From contig CM051455.1 of assembly GCA_028274465.1 (NCBI GenBank), forward strand, positions 53,400,738 through 53,464,737: DNA of 64,000 bases, in the 5' to 3' direction. The translations under genes and the position numbers were made by a program. Below are positions 33,346 to 45,601 of the stretch, piece by piece (position 1 is the stretch's first letter; each line of letters starts with the position of its first letter). This DNA comes from Plantago ovata. Lineage: Eukaryota > Streptophyta > Magnoliopsida > Lamiales > Plantaginaceae. The notes beneath the pieces are model-generated. The model was not told where the DNA came from. It did no database searches and worked only from the letters and a program-made list of their open reading frames with translations.

Positions 33346-34302
33346 TAGTTATCATTCGTTTAAGCTTTATATCTTAGTTACATCTACTCTGGTGAAGAAT
33401 TTGTTGCTGATCATCAGTAAGAATCAGCATTGCCGTAAAAGAAAGATGCAGTGGCTGGGCCAACCATAGATTTCTTGACGTGAAGTGTATAGCAAGTGAT
33501 ATTATGTAAAAAGTCTTATAACGGGTTCGAGTTGATAAGGCTCGAATGTGTCTAGTTCACTGAAGTGTTCGAGTTGAGTTAGAATCACACTTAGAGCTCA
33601 TTTTAGTAACTAGTCGAGCCTAGCTCTATTCAGTTATACTAACAAAAGTTCGATAAGACATATCCATATCATTTAAACTGGATATTCGATAAGACATATC
33701 CATATCATTAGCCCCATCACTATATTTTAGTCTTTTTCATTTCTATCACCATCTTGGATAGAACTTGGAAATTTATCCATTCATATAACTGGCTTGACTT
33801 GGCTCGGCTCAAGCTTATGTCAGGCTCGGTTTGAGTCAAACGAACCGAGATCGAGTATAACTAACTGTTTTTAAACTTGGATCGAGTTTTCATTCGACCT
33901 CTATCACTAAGAGCCAATTTGGTTCTGTAGGAAAAGAAAATGTTTTGGATAAATTTCGCGACATTTCCTTAATTGGTTGCATGGAAATCTTAAAAAGAAA
34001 TGTCCCCAGAACGGTCATACTGGTTTTGCCATATTCAGAACCGGAAAAGGATGAGCTGAAATTTTGTGCACAAAATCCCCCAACATTTCCTACTTTGTTT
34101 TTCGGGGGGAGGGGGGGGGTAGGAATGTGGTTTGGACCAGATTTCCTAGAAAATGCCGATTTTCCTTTCCCTTTATAACAAAATCACACTCTAGCTACTT
34201 GGCAGAACCACATAACCTTGCTTTTTCCCTTGTCTCCTTTCTTCTTCACTCCATATACATTCACATAGCTACAAAATAAGCCCCCATTTCTAAATCCATA
34301 AA
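33346..34302. other. Intergenic DNA, nothing recognised
   Basis: Contains a small direct repeat, GATAAGACATATCCATATCATT, at about 33652 and 33690, a G-run at 34107-34120 and no supported gene. Confidence 0.45.
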
Positions 34303-34640
<338 letters not shown>

Positions 34641-34743
34641 GTTACCCATCTTATAATTGCTCTAGAGTAACCACGTTTCGCTCTGAAGTTCTTCTTAATA
34701 AATTTCCGAGAAAAATACACCTTGTTAGTATGAATATCTTTTT

Positions 34744-35150
34744 TTGAGAAGTGAAAATATATTAAGCAATAAAAAGTCTTATGATACAAACCGAATGGAA
34801 GGAACTGAGTTTGAAATTAAAAATATAGATAGCCAAGTAGGTAAAATGTCCCAAATAAAATGAAGAGAGTCCGAAATTTCATGACTTCTTCCAAAAGTTC
34901 TTCTACGTCCTTCCAATGCCAGATGATCTGCAACTTTGTTCATTTGTATGTACACAAAAGAGACTTGCACGCTCTCCATCTCTTCAAGCATTCTTGTAGC
35001 TTCTTCCAAAAGTACTTGGTGATGCATATGAACTGCTTCCTTCCTGTCAAGACAAAAATAAGATATTGAGAGTGTGTCTGAATGACTAGTTTAGTGATTT
35101 CTATTTGTGAGCACAATTTTACTCCAAATTTACAAAGTAAAGCATTAAGC
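34744..35150 (-). mobile_element. LINE fragment (RNase H end)
   Basis: On the minus strand the end of a LINE RNase H is readable: QTHSQYLIFVLTGRK, then VSFVYIQMNKVADHLALEGR and a short tail ending WLSIFLISNS. A T-run at 34740-34747 marks the tail. The frame is not continuous and no target duplication was found. Confidence 0.7.
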
Positions 35151-35621
35151 ATTAAGCTCTAACAAAATTTCCCTCATGATTTCTTATCCCACACACTGCC
35201 ATCAACATTCAAGCATTTTTGGTAGAATATCATTTTCAATCCCTTTAAACTCTAAAATGAAAATAAAATAATTTTAGAAAAAGTTGTGGAAAGTAATTAT
35301 TTACTTTAACTTGGAGAAGGGACTATTAGCTCAGCAGCTAGTAACCATGAGGCACGTGCCTGTTTACCTTCCAAAAGACGACAAAAGTGCACAGAGGCAG
35401 ACATAGCAAACTGTTAACCAATTTTGCTCTCTGAAACAGTGGCCATAGCCATGCAAATCAGGCAAAATCACCAGTACTAGTACCACACACCACTAATTCT
35501 CTCTCTCCCTAAATCCCTAACTCCCAAAATCAAAACCAAAACCTCTCTATTCTCTCAATTTCACCTCAACTTCTCTATCATCCTCTTCATTTGCTAGCTG
35601 CTGACTCAGCTTTTCAGAAAG
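35151..35621 (+). promoter_or_regulatory. Upstream region and 5' untranslated exon of the XS/XH gene
   Basis: From about 35490 the text turns CT-rich (CTCTCTCTCCCTAAATCCC, CCTCTCTATTCTCTCAATTT), as in plant leaders. A donor (CAGAAAG then GTGATA) at 35621/35622 and an acceptor TTAATATAG at 36099 bracket a 478-base leader intron immediately before the ATG at 36105. Start of transcription is inferred, not seen. Confidence 0.5.
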
Positions 35622-36104
35622 GTGATATCCCGATTTACTCTGTTACTCCTTTTTGCCTTGCTCTATTCCGTTTCCTCTTTTGTTAACTTGCGCTAGTCAT
35701 CTCTCAAAATAGATTCTATCATTTTTTCTTACGTTTTTAGCTTTTCGACGCTTTTTTTTTTCCTGGTGTTTTTGTTTGGTCTATCGGTTTTGTATTGTGC
35801 AAAATTTCTTATTCTGTTACAGCTATTTTGGTTCCTTTTGACTGAAGTCAACGAAATTCTGTGAGATAAGTTTTGATTTGAGTTGCTTATTAAGTGTTTT
35901 ACTTATCCGTACAACAGATTTAGGGATTTTTCTATGTTTATCCTGCATTATGTATGGTTAATGTTACTATTTTAGGGCTTGTTTGAGGATTTAGTCGTTT
36001 AGGTATTTTTATGAAGGTGCATGGCTTTATTAATTGTTCATATGATTCCTGTATGTGTGACACACATATATATATAGACTAATGTTGACCTTAATATAGG
36101 TAAG

Positions 36105-39100
36105 ATGGGTGATGAAGGTACAGGCTCAGACACAAATGAGGTTTATGTATGGCCGTGGATGGGCATAGTAGCGAATATTCCTGTTCGTTATGAGAATGGA
36201 AGATGTGTTGGGAGGAGTGGCTCAATAATTAGAGATGACCTAGCTGCGAAAGGGTTCAACCCGCTGAGGGTGATCCCTCTGTGGAACTTCCAGGGTCATT
36301 CGGGTTATGCAGTAGTGGAGTTCAGGAGTGAATGGCTTGGGTTTATTGATGCTATAAGGTTTGAGAAAGCATACGAGGCGCTTCGTCAAGGGAAGAGGGA
36401 TTATCTTGGGACTGAAGAGAAGGGAGACAAGTTGTACTGTTGGGTTGCAAGAGAAGATGAGTTCAACATGAAAAATGTTGTTGGTGATCATGTACGCAAG
36501 AAGGGGAATCTGAAGACTGTTGCGGAGTATCAAGAGGAAGAGAAACGGAAAGATGGTAGACTTGTTTCGAGTTTGGCTGGTACCATTGATGTTAAGCATA
36601 TGCTAATCAAAGAAATCGAGACGAAGTTCAAAGAAACTGATATATCCCTGAGCAGGCTGATTGACCAAAAAGACGAGATGATCCGAGATTTTAATGAAGG
36701 TATACAATCTCAATTCTCAGCAACAGTAGTTTATTTCATTTATTTGGATTCTTATTTAACTATAGTACTATACCAATGTTTGTGAATGACATCTGTTATC
36801 CTGCATTAATGGTACTTCTGTGGCTTATTGTTAGAGAGGGAAAGAGTGCAGCAGATGAATCGTGCACAACTTGAAAGGATTTCAGTAGATCACGAGAGAA
36901 TGAGATTGGAGTTGGAAGGCAAGAGGAGAGAGCTTAAACTGATTGAAGAAGAATTGGAGAAACGGGAGGCTCGTAATGACATGGAGAGACTGATGCTTAA
37001 GCAGCAACAGGTAATTTCTATTCTTATATTGATAATCTATTTCATTAAAGTATGTGTATTTGTTTGTTTATAGTGCTGGGAAAATTTATTAAATTCATAT
37101 GTAAACTGTGATTAAATTCCTTAGTCTTGGTATTTAAAAATGTGAGGTTTTTTTTTAATCCAATTTCATCTAGGCCTGTTATGTTTGTCAGGAGAAAAAC
37201 CTTGATATCACCATGAAGCCAATTTTCTTACCTTAACTACCGACATTTAGCATCTATCTTGATTCTTGACATTACACAGAACGTATACTTGACATTACAC
37301 AGAATGTATAGTGAACGCAATGAATAATGACTTAGGTATGTGTAGTTATTGCAATTCCCGTTGCAGATTTCTTTATCCTAATTCTTTACATGTGTGCTTT
37401 CGGTGTTATATTATTGCACTCATCTGATTTCCCTTTACGTCACACAAAATGACACGAAGAGAACATAACGGGGTCATTAATAATATCATTGTTATGTGTA
37501 GTTATTGCAATTCCCATTGCAGATTTCATTATCGTGAATCTTTACATGTTTATTTTCGCCATTTTACTATTTCATAAATCTGATATCCCTTATGCCAGAA
37601 CGAGAGAGCAATCTTAGAGCAAAAGAGACTACATGAGAAGGTTCTAAAATTGGCAGAAGATCACAAGGTAGTAATGGTTTTCCTTCTATTTTCGTTTTTG
37701 AATATTAATCAAATGAACAGTGATGTTTAGTTCTTTTACTAACACTCAAGAACTCTCACAACATTCCAACAGAGTGAGCAAGAAAAGCTTAACAGAAAAG
37801 TAATTGAACTAGAAAAGCAACTTGACGCAAACAAGCAGTGATGCTTGAGATACAGCGTCTCAGGGGAAATGTGAAAGTAGCATTGCACAGGGAAGATGCA
37901 GGGGATGAGAATTCTGCAAAATATATTTCTAAACTTCAGGAAGAATTGAAGCAGAAAGAAGAAGAACTTGAAGATCTTGAAGCTCTCAATCAAGCCCTTG
38001 TTATCAAAGAACTCAAGTGTAGTGATGAACTGCAAGATGCTCGGATGGAATTGATTAAAGTAAGCAACTGAATTTTTGTTTTTAATACTTGACTGGAAGC
38101 TATTTATTGCACCCATTATTACAAAACATCTGTTATTTGCTGCATTTGTATGTTATAACTTCATTCCTTACGTGTTGAGTATGCAACTGAACTTGTAAAG
38201 CAGTGGAATCTGATTTTAAAAAGAAGGCAGATTGGTCTTATATTCTAATTATATAATGAAGATTTCACCTATTCTTTGAAACTATACATCATCTACCCTT
38301 GAGATGGAATGATTCTGATTCACTTGGAAGAAACATGTGGAGTAGTATTGATTCATGTACATGATTCATTCCCCAGTCATTCAACTCTTGTCAGTTAAGT
38401 CGACAACATTTTAGTCAGTGTTAAATCTTGGGTTTAATTACTCCCTTATACTAAATCTCAGGTTAAATGTTAAATGTTCTGTCCTTAAGCAAATATAACG
38501 ATGCTGAATTCCATTCAGGATATGAAACAGAACGGTAGTCTCATGCTTCAAATTACCCTATCATGTTGCACTGATGCATATAATTGCATAGAAACATTTC
38601 ATGGGTTGTTGTAACAAGACTTTCTGTACTTGTCCAATTGTCGCTATGTGGAGGATTGGAAAAAACATTGTAATTTGTGTTTTGTGATGGAAGTTTAGCT
38701 ACTCCAGTTGTATTGTTAATTTATGAAAATGTACCTTTTGTGCCTCTAATGCTTCCCTGAGATTAGTTATGAATGTGAGTGCTTTGTAGGTCTTCAATGG
38801 ACAGGCCTCTCGAGCATTAATTGGTGTCAAGGGGATTGGGGAGCTGATTGGCAAAGTATTTGTAGAAGCAGCTAAAAGGAAGCACCCCAAAGATGCAAGT
38901 ACAATGGGTGCTCAGCTATGCTCACTGTGGGAAAGTTACCTTAAGGATCCCCATTGGAATCCTTTCAGGGAGGTATGATTTCTTGAAGACATTCCATATT
39001 ACTGTCCTCCATGGAGTATATATTATTTTATCAACATTATGTTCTATTAGTATAAAAATTTCTAATTGCATGATAAGAAAAGGGTTGCGTCTGGCTTCTT

Positions 39101-39871
39101 GTTGGAATTAAGGTCCATTGGTTGCATAAGATGCATGATACTAGTAAATGGTGAAAGCAGATTTCTGCAAATCAAAATTCTAAATTGTTTCCTTGTTTCA
39201 CCATTACTTTGTCCTTGCGAGTAAAAAACTTGTGAATATGAAGCTAAGTTAACAATTTGATGAGAATTTTATATCCTGCTCTTAAGTTTAAGCCAGATTC
39301 AATATTCCGGAAACGAGTAAATTATGCTGTTTGACTTTCAACCAACAGTTTTTTACCTACCATATTCATGAATCATGATAGCTATATATAGATATATAAA
39401 TAGAATACTGAATGGTGTCCTGAATCCTCATAGAGCCTCTAATATAACACTCTCCAGTTTGATGCAACACTAGTTGTAACAGAATTCTTTTTGGTCAAAA
39501 CCTGAGTATAAACTAGCATATTTACAGATATGCATACATGATTCAATTATGGTGTGCTTATAGTGAAGGAGAAAAAGAAGAAAAGAAAAGGACAGTAATT
39601 TCTGCTTTTAACTGGTTTTAAAATCATTATGCAGAACATCATCAACGAAGAGGATGAAAAGCTGATAAGACTGAGGAATGAGTATGGAGATGAGCCTTAT
39701 GAAGCGGTGAAAGATGCCTTACTGGAAATGAACCGACACAGGCTAAACAATCCGACTGGTGGATATTCTATGCTAGAGCTGTGGAACAACAAAGAGGAAA
39801 GGATAGCAACAACCAATGAAGGAATTGAATACTTGATTAAGCAGTGGGGAGCAATGAAGAAGAAGAGGTAG
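36105..39871 (+). CDS. XS and XH domain protein, FDM/IDN2-like (RNA-directed DNA methylation)
   Basis: Coding exons: 36105-36699, 36835-37010, 37599-37667, 37772-38059, 38790-38972 and 39635-39871, all with GT-AG borders; about 515 codons. Residues 12-122 are the XS domain (VYVWPWMGIVANIP to YCWVAREDEF), an RNA-binding fold of SGS3/IDN2/FDM proteins. Exons 2-4 encode a Glu/Lys/Leu-rich coiled coil, and exons 5-6 the XH domain (GVKGIGELIGKVF, KDPHWNPFRE, DEKLIRLRNEYGDEPYEAV). Family members bind double-stranded RNA and act with IDN2 downstream of Pol V siRNA targeting in the nucleus. The N-terminal zf-XS domain of the usual 600-plus-residue FDMs is not visible. In exon 4 the frame breaks near 37835: QLDANKQ runs into a stop, while MLEIQRLRGNVKV follows in the next frame, as if one base were missing. 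Recent loss or a sequence error are both possible. Confidence 0.88.
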
Positions 39872-41171
39872 TAGTTGTTGGTGTCAGAAATGGTGCGCAT
39901 ATCTCAACAAAAGGTTAATCTGTTCACGAATTGAATTACAGGAAAGGCTATGCCACAATTTTGTCTCTCTACTTTTGTTTCTCTTGCACTTGGAGAAAGC
40001 CACAAGACTTGTTCAAATCATGCATAGTTTGTTTTGTTTAGATCAACGTATCTGCGTTTTACCTTAAATTGTCATTCGACTCTTCAAACAAGTATGGTCT
40101 GTTAAGCATGTGGTGCTTCATCATGCGGCAATATGAATAGCGTTTTGCTGTCTTTTCCATATAAATTAGTAACTTGATCAGTCATCACCATTAACCTTTT
40201 GAATTTCTGCATTGTTGCTCACATAAATTTCAGTCTCTTCTTTCATGCTGCACCTGATATATAGCCAATTGCTGCCTTTGTCTCGTCATTTTTGGCCATG
40301 GTCCTTCATTGGACTAAAATATCAATCTCAATAGACCGTCTTCAGATAGATATATCCACAAATTTGACTACAACTACAGAATAACACATCGAGTCTTAGA
40401 CGTCTAGTTATCTGTTGTGTTAAATTTAAAATTCTCAGATATAAATAACCATTTTATATCTTCGAGATCCTTGGTGAAGGATGAACCTACTGTTTTTCTG
40501 CTGTTTTCATATATAATTCTTCCTTCCTCACAAATAATAATGATTTCGACATATGGGAACTAACCCCACCTCCAGAGACTCTTATACTACTATGTAGTCT
40601 CATATGTAAAATTCACATGTTAAATTGAAGTTTATTACGTACCATCCATCAATATAATAATGGATGATGATGTCTCCATCACCCAATAAACCAAATAACC
40701 CAGATGGTGCGCAATTCAAAATTAGTGATACTCGGCTCTCTTTCTAAATAGAAGTACTATATATTATCACATACCGACCTTATATTTTCTTCCCCAAATT
40801 ACTTGTCACACTAACTCATCATCCCCTCCTAGTATTAAATTGCCTACATTACCCGACCACCCAATCACAATAATTTGTTTTTGTTTTTTGTTTTTTTGAA
40901 AGAAACCCAATCACAATAATTTGCTACACTATGAAATGGTCCAAGCCGGCATTATTATTATAATATAATATTTAATACCCGAACTACGTGTCCATGACTC
41001 CATACACAAATTTTTATCACATTGACCATATATTCTTAAAACTTCTTCAAAATCAAATCCCCCCATACAAACAATACACATTTTCCCTTCCTTCCTCACA
41101 ACACCAAAAACCTTCCACAAATTAACATTCATCAAACTCTTCCATATTCAAGAAACCATATACATCAATCC
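39872..41171. other. 3' flank and intergenic DNA
   Basis: Contains the 3' untranslated region of the XS/XH gene and the promoter side of the DUF1685 gene. At 40858-40921 the phrase CCCAATCACAATAATTTG occurs twice around about 28 bases of T-rich sequence ending GAAAGA, a minimal minus-strand LINE insertion (see findings). Confidence 0.5.
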
Positions 41172-41915
41172 ATGGAAGCTGATGAAATCCTTGGCCTCTT
41201 CGATTCGTATTGGTTCGAACACGATATCTTCGATCTTAAACACACACATACTTCACCTTCCCCTGTTTCCTCTGTTTCCAGCCCTGTTCATGTTCAGCAT
41301 GAACAACCAAAGCAAGCCACGGCTCCCAATCTTCAGACTCGTTCACTAAGCGACAGGTACTTGGGCGTAAACCCGATCAGCTTCTTCAAAGATGAAGCTG
41401 AGAAGCAGTCCGTAAGGACCCAACCAAGGCTCCAGAGGATTTTATCCGGTAAGGACGTGCTTGATGATGAGTTAAAAAATGATCAAAAGACAGAAGCTCA
41501 AATGAAGATTGAGAAGTCGCCGAAAAAGAAACAACAACGATACAAGAGAAAGAAGATGGAGAAAGGAAACACAAACATTACCAGAAGCTTATCTGCTCTG
41601 GAGTTTGAGGAGGTTAAAGGGTTCATGGATTTGGGATTCGTGTTCACCGAAGAAGACAAGAGCTCGAGCCTGGTTTCGATCATTCCAGGCCTGCAGAAGT
41701 TGGGTAAGAATGGTGAAGTTGTGGTTAAGGAGGAGAAAGTTGAAGTTTCAAGGCCTTATTTGTCTGAAGCATGGAAAGTGTTCAAGCAGGGCAAAATCGA
41801 TGATTATAAGCCGGTACCGATGACTTTGAGGATTCCTTCTGTGTTTGATGATACAAACATGAAAAATCATCTTAAAGTCTGGGCTCAGAGTGTTGCATCA
41901 ACTGTAAAAACTTAA
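41172..41915 (+). CDS. DUF1685 family protein, 247 residues
   Basis: Single uninterrupted exon with ATG in the context AATCCATGGAAGC and a TAA stop. The plant-specific DUF1685 core lies at residues 138-200: RSLSALEFEEVKGFMDLGFV, then SIIPGLQKLGK and RPYLSEAWKVF. The N-terminus is acidic/hydrophobic (EILGLFDSYWFEHDIF), residues 56-75 carry RSLSDRYLGVNPISFF, and residues 118-128 form a Lys/Arg cluster (KKKQQRYKRKK) that could be a nuclear localisation signal. No membrane segment or signal peptide. Biochemical function is unknown for the family. Length and motif order are normal, and nothing suggests it is broken. Confidence 0.93.
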   Translation: MEADEILGLFDSYWFEHDIFDLKHTHTSPSPVSSVSSPVHVQHEQPKQATAPNLQTRSLSDRYLGVNPISFFKDEAEKQSVRTQPRLQRILSGKDVLDDELKNDQKTEAQMKIEKSPKKKQQRYKRKKMEKGNTNITRSLSALEFEEVKGFMDLGFVFTEEDKSSSLVSIIPGLQKLGKNGEVVVKEEKVEVSRPYLSEAWKVFKQGKIDDYKPVPMTLRIPSVFDDTNMKNHLKVWAQSVASTVKT

Positions 41916-43065
41916 AATACAGTAGCATTTTTTATTCTTCAAAAAAAGAAAAAAAAAAAAGAGTTTGTTTCTGTTTCTTGGTTTTGATTATTGTTGTTGC
42001 GTTTGAGAAATTTTGAAACTGTATATACATAATACATACATACATGTTTAGCTTGAAAAGATTGTAAATTTAGCTGCAATGCTATTGCATGTTCTTAGCT
42101 TGTACAGTACATTGATAGTGTCAAAAGATAGGTGAGCTGCATTTGTTTTTCTTATCATTTTTTAGTAAGATTTGGTGTTGTTGAGCATAATTTGATTGGA
42201 GAAGTGTTACATGTAAGTTAATAAAATTGTGAATTAAGTGGCTTTTGATAGATGGAAAGAGATGCAGGAGATTATAATTGGGCTAAGTATATATGTTCTC
42301 AACTTCTCATGGATGGTGATAAACTGATATAAGTTGAATGAAAAAGATGGCTAATTCATATAATTATATATATATATCCTTCTCATAGCCACTATTTTAT
42401 TTTGGTTTCTTGTTCATAACATGAGGAAAAATCAATTTAACTGGCCCAGAAGAACAATAGAAAACATAGTTGATAGCAATCTTTTCAATTTGGTATGGAA
42501 AAGTTGTTTATCATCTTTTGTCTAGTAGAGAAATGATGAGGAGGTAGTACTAGTGTCACTTTGGATTCTAACTAAAAATGAGCCATCATAATTATTGAGT
42601 ATTGTTTTTTCTTTACTTCCATTAGGCATCATGAATCATGATGATTGTGTATTTGATAAGTCCTCAAGCAAATGTGAAATCTAAAAAATTATTTCCAATT
42701 AAGTGCTAATATATCACACATGATTCTCGGATGCAAGTTGGAGACTCTAGATAGATATTAAGCAAGCTAATTAACAGAAAATTACATAAACCAACCACTT
42801 GAGGGTACCTAATTACTAAAAAAGCTAGTTTAAATAACTAGTTACAAATAAGACCATTCTAATTTATTTGGCCCTAATTTTCGCTCATTCTTTCCAATTG
42901 TACCCCTGCCCCTTTCTTCCTCTGCAAGCCGGCAAATAAACACGTATTCAATCTCATTTATTTCTCTCTCAGCTCGAAATCAAATTTCGTTCCATTTTCG
43001 TACGGATTTTTTCCTTTTTTTCGTTTTGAAATCGTGAATCGACTGCGTTCTTCGTGTTGTTTGCT
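41916..43065. other. Intergenic DNA
   Basis: 3' flank of the DUF1685 gene and AT-rich spacer, then a CT-rich leader-like stretch (42890-43020) before the ORF at 43066. No other feature recognised. Confidence 0.45.
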
Positions 43066-43671
43066 ATGGATTTGTTGATTTCGTTGAAATCGAACGGGTT
43101 GTGTTATGCGTGGGTGGTGAGGGGTGAAATTTCGTTTTCTGAATTGCTTGATGTTGCGGTGTCTAAGCTTAATCTGAAGGATTTGGATTCGACTCAGTTC
43201 CAGTATTGGATCGGTGAGAATCGATATATTGTTTTCAGTGATGACGATTTGAAAGCTATGATTATGCTCTGTTCTGCCAATGGCATGAAATTTGTCAATA
43301 TGGATGTTTTGGTTGGGTATTCTGATGATTGCGTTGAAAAACCTGTGAAACGAGCTAGACTGAGCATTGATTGTGAGGACAGTAGATCTGTGTTGTCTGA
43401 AACTAGGGTTTCAGTGGGTGAAACTAGCTTTGGTGTTGATACTAGGCCTGATCTGCTTGAAACTAGGGATACTATTCTTTCTCTGGTTGAAACTAGGACT
43501 GGGATGTTTGAAACTAGTGATAAATTGGTTGAAACTAGTTGTGGTGTGGCTGAAACTAGGGCTGAAACTAGTGGTAGTAGGCCTAGTGGGTCTGAAACTA
43601 GGCTTGAAACTAGGCTTGAAACTAGCATAAAGTGTCATGAAACTAGCTTTTCATATCACACAATGTCCTGA
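43066..43671 (+). CDS. MULE transposase-type N-terminal (PB1-like) ORF running into GAAACTAG repeats
   Basis: 201 codons from the ATG at 43066. The first about 95 residues (MDLLISLKSNGLCYAWVVRG; LLDVAVSKLNLKD; FQYWIGENRYIVFSDDDLKAM) resemble the PB1-like N-terminal domain that opens many plant Mutator-type transposases. No zinc finger or DDE catalytic domain follows. From residue about 112 the protein is a repeat of (E/D)T(R/S) with spacers, encoded by GAAACTAG units that continue past the stop codon into non-coding DNA. It is probably the surviving 5' exon of a MULE or a domesticated derivative, with its 3' half overrun by repeat expansion. Codon use and leader look normal. Confidence 0.55.
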   Translation: MDLLISLKSNGLCYAWVVRGEISFSELLDVAVSKLNLKDLDSTQFQYWIGENRYIVFSDDDLKAMIMLCSANGMKFVNMDVLVGYSDDCVEKPVKRARLSIDCEDSRSVLSETRVSVGETSFGVDTRPDLLETRDTILSLVETRTGMFETSDKLVETSCGVAETRAETSGSRPSGSETRLETRLETSIKCHETSFSYHTMS

Positions 43672-44135
43672 AACTAGCATTTTATACACTGTAAACTCCT
43701 GAAACTAGCATATATTGGCATGAAACTAGCATTATAACTCACATAATGTACTGAAACTAGCATAAAGTGTCATGAAACTAGCTTTTCATATCACACAATG
43801 TCCTGAAACTAGCATTTTATACACTGTAAACTCCTGAAACTAGCATATATTGGCATGAAACTAGCATTATAACTCACATAATGTACTGAAACTAGCATAT
43901 AATGGATTGAAACTAGCATTTTACACCGTACAATATCCTGAAACTAGCATAAAGTGTCATGAAACTAGCTTTTCATATCACACAATGTCCTGAAACTAGC
44001 ATTTTATACACTGTAAACTCCTGAAACTAGCATATATTGGCATGAAACTAGCATTATAACTCACATAATGTACTGAAACTAGCATAAAGTGTCATGAAAC
44101 TAGCTTTTCATATCACACAATGTGTTGAAACTATG
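43399..44135. repeat. Higher-order GAAACTAG satellite array
   Basis: More than 30 GAAACTAG(C/G) words, spaced 12-31 bases. From 43626 five such words form a 135-base higher-order unit (cataaagtg... landmarks at 43626, 43761, 43948 and 44083), with one extra partial unit between the second and third. The first third lies in frame inside the ORF ending at 43671. Confidence 0.9.
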
Positions 44136-44289
44136 TGTTTTTCAGTTAAAATAATGATTATATTTTTGTAATATAGTTTCCATATTTTTTTAATTTTTTT
44201 AGTTTAGTATAAATAATTTTCAGAGTTAATTTAATCATTTTATAAAATTAACAACTAGTTTTAAACGTTAATTTCAGGAAAAATATAAA

Positions 44290-44605
44290 ATTAATAGTTA
44301 GTTTCAACTTGTTTCAGTCTTTTTTAGCTAGTTTCAGCCATTTTTAGCTAGTTTCAGCTAGTTTCAGCCATTTTTAGCTAGTTTCAGTGGCTGAAACTAG
44401 CTTCCGGATGTCAAATTTGCTATTAAATCCAGTTGAGCGAGATTTTGAGGTCCATTTCTGTAGGCGGATTTCAAAAATCTTCATTAAATTCAGTTTAGCG
44501 AGTTTTTGAGGTCCATTTTAGCTAGTTTCAGCTAGTTTTAATGGCTGAAACTAGGTTTCGGATGTCAAATTTGCTATTAAATCAAGTTGAGCGAGATTTT
44601 GAGTT
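44290..44605. repeat. Inverse-oriented CTAGTTTC repeats
   Basis: The complementary word CTAGTTTC(AG) recurs (TTTTTAGCTAGTTTCAGCC, etc.) at 44300-44395 and 44518-44545. It is embedded in two copies of a larger unit that ends TTCCGGATGTCAAATTTGCT or TTTCGGATGTCAAATTTGCT and GAGCGAGATTTTGAG. With the forward array this makes the locus an imperfect inverted repeat. Confidence 0.8.
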
Positions 44606-45583
44606 CCGGAAGCTTAGTAAGTAGCGAGCTTTTGGTAAATGTTATTTGTAACTGGCTTTATTTGTAATTAATTGTTATTGTTGATTTATATCCGTAATTT
44701 TCCCGCTAATTAAACATCAAATCATTAGGATATGGTTTTGGTAGTAAACAACAAATTTATAATATTTTTTAAAAAGGAGAAATTACGTAAATACCCCTAG
44801 GTTTATAAACGAATGACGACTCTTTTTTAATCTTCAGTTATAAACCTGACTGAAGATAGAAAGACCCCGTGTAACTTTATTTTTTGCACGTAAAGTTTTT
44901 CCAAACTCTATCCATGATGACGTAATAAAAGTTAATAGTGTTCTTAAAATAGAAAATAAAATGAATAAGACCAGCCGTAGGTGGACGTCCATGAATGACC
45001 GTAAATTTGAGCTATGATTTGCCAATTTGGCATTGCATATCTGATATCTCAAAGCTCTGGTCCGGTGCAACAAAGCTCCAGATCAAAGTTAACATAGCTT
45101 CGCTTATGGTGGAACTTAATTGCTTTGCCTAGTCTCTCCAATAAGGAGCAATAGACCAAAGCTCCGCGTCTGAGCCTTTATCCACAACTAGTGAGAGCTC
45201 AGATTTCATTAATTGCCAGTGTTATCATTACTTGTTTTTATTTTGCATTTTGATGAGTTAATGTTATGGCATTTTGGTATTTCATTTTATGGATCCAAAC
45301 AGAAGTTTTAGTGTATGTTTAGTATCACCTTATCGGTCACCTTATACTATAAAATTAAGTTTGTTTGGTAAATATCAATTATAAAAGTGACTTAATTATA
45401 ATAAATTACTCTATATAGCTCATTATAAAATATGGTGACTAATCAGCCACCAATCACCTTATCAGTTATCAGTCATATTATCGGTTCGTTTTATACATAA
45501 ATGTGGTTTATATAATTTCTAGACTTCTGGAATTTCCCTAAAAGATCTGCTGGCCCATTATGTTATGATCATAGTAGTTTATT
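44606..45583. other. Intergenic DNA
   Basis: AT-rich. A stretch at 45310-45500 has TTATCGGTCACCTTATACTA-like text near both ends and may be a decayed MITE, but the ends cannot be fixed. Confidence 0.4.
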
Positions 45584-45601
45584 AGTCGATATACAAGCAT
45601 C

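Noticed and set aside
35326-35390. Possible tRNA gene (TTAGCTCAGCAGCTAGTAACC)
   Set aside because: No B box, acceptor stem or cloverleaf could be built around it.
37739-38116. A 125-codon minus-strand frame over the XS/XH gene
   Set aside because: It is antisense to the coiled-coil exon, whose Glu/Lys-rich codons give few stops on the reverse strand.
41386-41823. Alternative frames inside the DUF1685 gene
   Set aside because: Nested in a well-supported coding exon and without homology or initiation context.
43194-43638. Minus-strand and alternative-frame open stretches over the GAAACTAG array
   Set aside because: Shadows of the repeat: the word lacks stops in several frames, so long frames appear without coding meaning.
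43399-44135. CRISPR-like array
   Set aside because: Repeats are too short and spacers are themselves repeated; this is a plant nuclear satellite and there are no cas genes.
44640-44810. Terminal inverted repeats of a MULE enclosing the ORF at 43066
   Set aside because: AAATTACATAAA near 42781 and AAATTACGTAAA near 44782 are in direct, not inverted, orientation and no 9-bp duplication was found.
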